Assembly: GCF_040939455.1 (NCBI RefSeq)
Contig: NC_134116.1
Location: 41,617,400-41,681,399 of the forward strand
Length of the DNA: 64,000 nt
Source of the DNA: Microcebus murinus
Lineage: Eukaryota; Chordata; Mammalia; Primates; Cheirogaleidae
Direction: 5' to 3'
This document shows positions 59,803 to 64,000 of the stretch, piece by piece. Position numbers and translations under genes: made by a program. Below the pieces are notes generated by a model that saw only the letters and a list, made by a program, of their open reading frames with translations, searched no databases and was not told the DNA's origin. Every line of letters begins with the position of its first letter. Position 1 is the first letter of the stretch.

Positions 59803-62800
59803 CCTCCATTATGAAGAAGCCTGCATGCATACAAATGATTTAGTGCTGCATATGAGGCTTGTGCAAAGAATAAAGGTCTAAATGAAATTTCGAGAATGGA
59901 AAGTTATGCCTTCTGGGGTAAGAGAGGACTCCTGTTAGTTTTTGCATTTGAACTGCTTTTTGTATGTCAACAGGGTGATAGAGCAATTGAGGATGCTACA
60001 GGAGGCAACTTAGAACAACTGCTTACTTGTAAATGAGAGAACCAGAATCCTGATTCATCATGTGGGAGCCACTAGAGACCAGATATATAGGAAGCAATGC
60101 TTATAAAGAGTGTAACAAAATATCTACAGTAGCAACTGAAGACTAGAATTCAAGAAACATTTTGAGGGCCTGCCATTTGGTATCTGAGAAGATCAGTCAG
60201 ATTTAAGACCACAGTGCAAAGTGTAGGAGGGTAGAGATTGGGTAAAAGTCATTTCTCTAAGTAAGAAAATGGAATATTAGCTTCTATTTATTTATTTATA
60301 TGATTGTGTAAATGATCCACAGGGACTGAAGTGCAAGGCAACAGAGTGGAAGCAAAAGCAGCAAATATATTTTATTCTGTGAGACAAAGACAATGATGAT
60401 TCCCCCAATGGCCTGGTAGTACTCACATAGCAGAATTAATGGGTGATTCTGAAGTCAAAGGTTCAAAGCACCTACATGCCTACTTACTGCTACAACTCAA
60501 AACAGAAAGCTAGATTGTATTAATATTTCCTTACTAGCCAATTCTGCATGTATGCTATAAATTTGAACAACTATTTAGATAGGATTGATATTTAAAACTC
60601 TATATGGACCTGGGATATTTAGCCAATAGCTAAATATGACTCCAATTTTGGATAAATATATCCAAAATTTTAGCCATTATAATATCCTGAAGTAATATGT
60701 TCCCAACCCCAAAGAGAATTGCCATATTTGATACAATATAAGAAGTAGATGAAAGCCTGTTTGAATGGAAACAATTTTTTTGTCTGCCTAGATTAAATAA
60801 AGAGAAATAGAACCTCTCTCTTAAGATTGCAAAATGGTTTTATAATTCCACGAAGTTAATCTCAACTGTAAAGTGTATTGGATAAGATACAAAATTAAAC
60901 AAATAAACAAAAATTCAGAAACTTTGCAGCAATGACATGGAAAATATAACCTGGTCCTAAACTTCTCTCATTTTCACATTATGCCTCCTTATCACCACCT
61001 TGTAACTTACCTTATTGCTAAAAAAAAACAAGCATTGCAATTTGAACCCCTCCCCTCTACCAATTGTTGCACTGAATACTCTCTCTCCATTCCCCACTCA
61101 TTCTCTACTCATCCTGAAAATGTTCCTGATAAAGACTTTCTCGTATGCTCCCTCCAACTAGGAACTCTCTCTTCAGACTTTCTTTCTCTTCAAATTCTCT
61201 TCTGTACTTTCTGCAAATAGAACTCTTTCACAGTGCTCAAGTTAGTGCTTTCTCTAGGCCTTCAGAGTTTCAATTATGCTTAAATCATTTTAGAGTACTG
61301 GCAAATTTTATCATTTAAAATAAGCATTCACTAAATGCTAGTTAAATGTTGAAAACTAAAAAGCCATGCTATGAAAAGATTTTGAGGCTCAAGACTTCAT
61401 TACCCTAACAATTTTAAGGATTTGGAGCTCTTACCACTCATCTTAAAATAAGAAATAAAAGTTGTTTTCACTTATATAAAGATTAAGCATATTTGCCTAT
61501 CTATGAGGGCAATGAATGCTGGGAAGGGTAAATATTTCTAACAGGAAGACATGAAGCAAAATATTAGTGTGTCTATCACTATCTCTCTTATTCCACCATG
61601 TTTCACTGGGAAAACAGTAGAAAATAAAAAGATGATTACTTTTAATGAGAATAGTTACTGAAAATAGTATTATTAAAGATGGTTTTTAAATCATTTGTGG
61701 GGAAATTATAAAAATTGATTTGTACCAGCACCATGCATTCTCCTCAAAATACTTTCTTCTTGAGGAGAAAGAAATAATGAGTCTATGTTGGTATATCTTC
61801 AATGAGTCATATTCTAATAACAATTTAATTTTATCTTCATGCCATGATGAATGGAAAATAATTCCTTATACTGTTAGATATTTGAACCCAAGAGAAGATC
61901 TTTTTCATATTCTTAAGTCAAAGTGCAGAAATCTGATGTATCTGCAGAGACCAGGAAAAAAAAAATGTAGTTCACAGCAATATTTTTGTTTTTCATCTCT
62001 GTATTCCATTATGAATACTTTCAAATGAATTTCCCCTCTGGATTTGTCTACCTGCTAGAGTTCAAACACCTCTTTAAGCAAAGTGGCAATAAAAAGCTTT
62101 AATAAGTGCAAGCCTTGCTGAGTGAGGAATCATTAGTGTAGAGGTGCAGAAAAATACACTTTCTTATTTGTAGAAAAGTGTTAGGGAAGCAGAGTGTGGA
62201 AGTAAGAGTCATCAAAATGCAAATATAATAAGCTATTTAAATAAACAAATCTCACACTAATATTGTGCACTAAATCTTCTTTTCCCTAGCCTCCCTCAAA
62301 GGAAATTTTTCATCTTTTTTCCTATCTCAATCTAAATTTTTGTTTGCTTTAGACCCTGTTGGAATACTTGCACCTTAGTAAGGCTTACATGTGAACAAAC
62401 TGCAGAGTTAATCTTCCAATGGTAATAATTTTTTACTTCTTCTATAATATTTATTTAAAGGGGAGGTAGGAATTTCAGCACTACTATTGGCCTTCTTAGT
62501 ATTAAATAGCTTGCTTATTCTACAGAGTACCTGAGAAAAAGAAAAATGTGATACTTGGAACTAAAGAGTTTGAGAAAATTAATTTTACTAGCTACCCAGG
62601 TCAGCAGGCTGGGTATATTAGGAGTTAGTTTAAGAAAAGAGCTGAGATAATACATATGGAGAATAATTAATATTTATACATATAACTCATGGAAATACAC
62701 AAACATATGAATTTTTTCTGAGAACTAAATGATAATTTTTTATTGCTCAATTTTCAACTGGTATTACTCTTCATTTTTATGGATAAAATATGGTATTATG

Positions 62801-63164
62801 AGATGGGACAGCAGGTAGATTGAAGTCTATAAGAAAGACAACCTCAATTTCCTTGATTTTGGTGGTATATATTTATGTTCCCACTTACTTGATTACAGTG
62901 TAACATTATGAAGACCAAAATCATGAATTTGATTCCCATATAACTTTTAATTTGTTTTTTTGCCAGTTAGTCATTTATCATGTCCACTTATAATTCCAAC
63001 ATATAAATATTGTTCAAATGACTAAAACATGGAGTATGTTTAGATAAACACAATTTAGCATTCCTTTTGAAAAGCTGAGGTTTCACTTCCTGCTGATTGT
63101 TTTATAGTACTACCATTTTCACACACACAAAATATATGTACATATAAATTTATTATTACAATTC
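59803..63164. other. 3.4 kb of unassigned AT-rich DNA
   Basis: No gene is supported; plus frames at 60981-61220 and 61720-62028 (102 codons) show no known domain, and the latter is AT-driven. No recognised repeat is visible. 61960-62160 has somewhat higher complexity. Confidence 0.45.
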
Positions 63165-63390
63165 TCATTTATTGAGTATTTACAATGTATCAGACATGCT
63201 AAAACGCAATTTTGATTCTCAGAACAATACTCCAATATAGATGTTATAATTATTTTTCCCAATTTATGAAAGAAGAAACTGAAACCAGGAGTATTTAAAA
63301 ATGTGTATGATGTCATAAAATCACTCAGTGAAATTAGAATGTGAGCTTATGATGTCTGATGTGAAATCCAACTCTTAATCAGAATTCTAT
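63165..63390 (-). repeat. MIR SINE, antisense
   Basis: 'tcatttattgagtatttaca', 'atgtatcagacatgctaaaa', 'ttgattctcagaacaatact', 'tttttcccaatttatgaaag', 'aagaaactgaaaccaggagt', 'aaaatcactcagtgaaatta' and 'gaaatccaactcttaatc' follow the antisense MIR consensus almost from end to end. Confidence 0.85.
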
Positions 63391-64000
63391 AGCTATTGCT
63401 AACAAAAAAAATCAAAAGAAAATTTGATAACACAATAGTGTTATCAAAAGACATTTAAACAAAAATTAAATTATAAAGTTTAAAAATGAACAAAACATGT
63501 TAATGGTTCTATTTCCTAGAATTTGAATTTAGCTGTAAATACAAGATCTGAAAAATAGTGGCTTAGAAAAGATAGTGCTCTATTTTTCCTCTAGTAAAAT
63601 AAATCCAGAGGTAGACAATGTAGGTCTGATATAGAGGCTCTTGTGTATGAGTTTCATGTAGGTTCTAGGTTCCTTCAGTCTTTTCTCCCCATCATGCTTG
63701 AAGTCTGGCTTTAATACTCATCCTGTGCTTGCAAGATGGCTTCTAAAGCCCAAGCAATTACATATGTGCTCCCAAGCAAGAAGAAAGATTCAAACAAGAA
63801 AGAAATAAATGGACTAAAGCTTCCTGACAATTAAGTCAGATCCTTTGATGAGGAGTTATCTTGGAAGCCCCAATTAAAACCTATACCAACATCATGCAAG
63901 CAAGAAGTTACTCCCATGGTAACCCATTATAGAATGATAGATGTTAAATAAAATTGTTCAGTTGGGCACATTCCTATCACTTCTCACAAAAAAAGTGTGC
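63391..64000. other. Unassigned stretch to the window edge
   Basis: No gene, RNA or recognised repeat is seen. A short 'gataacacaatagtgttatc' inverted repeat at about 63427-63446 could form a small hairpin. Confidence 0.45.

Noticed and set aside
61720..62028. 102-codon plus frame
   Set aside because: No recognisable product; AT-rich chance frame.

Overview
The window reads as AT-rich nuclear intergenic (possibly deep intronic) DNA from a strepsirrhine primate, most likely a lemur and quite possibly a mouse lemur (Microcebus). Two young Alu copies (about 38.6 and 47.8 kb) carry the strepsirrhine-type linker between their arms (a 'ttaattggccaac' phrase followed by a TA-rich run). A non-autonomous piggyBac-like element flanked by TTAA (38.2 kb) and a short hAT element with a perfect 8-bp target duplication (34.5 kb) are of the kinds I recall from mouse lemur. 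Several L1 3' ends share a G-rich, lemur-type 3' UTR. The species call is inference from repeat content only.

I find no protein-coding gene that I can support. The open reading frames in the window are at most about 120 codons. Those with a recognisable product are L1 ORF2 remnants; the rest are chance frames in AT-rich or simple-repeat DNA. I see no tRNA, rRNA, CRISPR array, operon or other gene system.

Layout. 0-10 kb: degenerate old repeats, then three L1 3' ends (2.7, 7.8 and 9.1 kb), the third with a 5' inversion. 10.3-12.4 kb: an old antisense L1. 12.4-28 kb: mostly unassigned unique DNA with MIR fragments, an antisense L1 5'/ORF1-region fragment, a possible LTR, and microsatellites. 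28.4-30.8 kb: an antisense Alu, then two L1 pieces in opposite orientation. 34-41 kb: the hAT element, an L1 tail, MIR pieces, the piggyBac-like element with an Alu landed just beside it, and an old L1 ORF2 fragment. 41.4-46.9 kb: dense L1 territory, including a TTC/GAA tract at the tail of an antisense L1, a 2.3-kb antisense L1 and a younger L1 whose ORF2 C-terminus is still open. 47.7-50.2 kb: two Alus and another antisense L1 5'-region fragment. 50.2-59 kb: largely unassigned, with a Tigger/MER2-like element and a MIR. 59.1-59.8 kb: two L1 tails in tandem. 59.8-64 kb: unassigned, ending with a MIR.

Nothing here forms a cooperating gene set. The interest lies in insertion history: class II transposons with intact target-site signatures (uncommon as recent insertions in primates), L1 twin priming, L1 into L1 tail, and microsatellites growing at retrotransposon tails. 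Family names are from memory of consensus sequences without a database search, and boundaries of old repeats are approximate.
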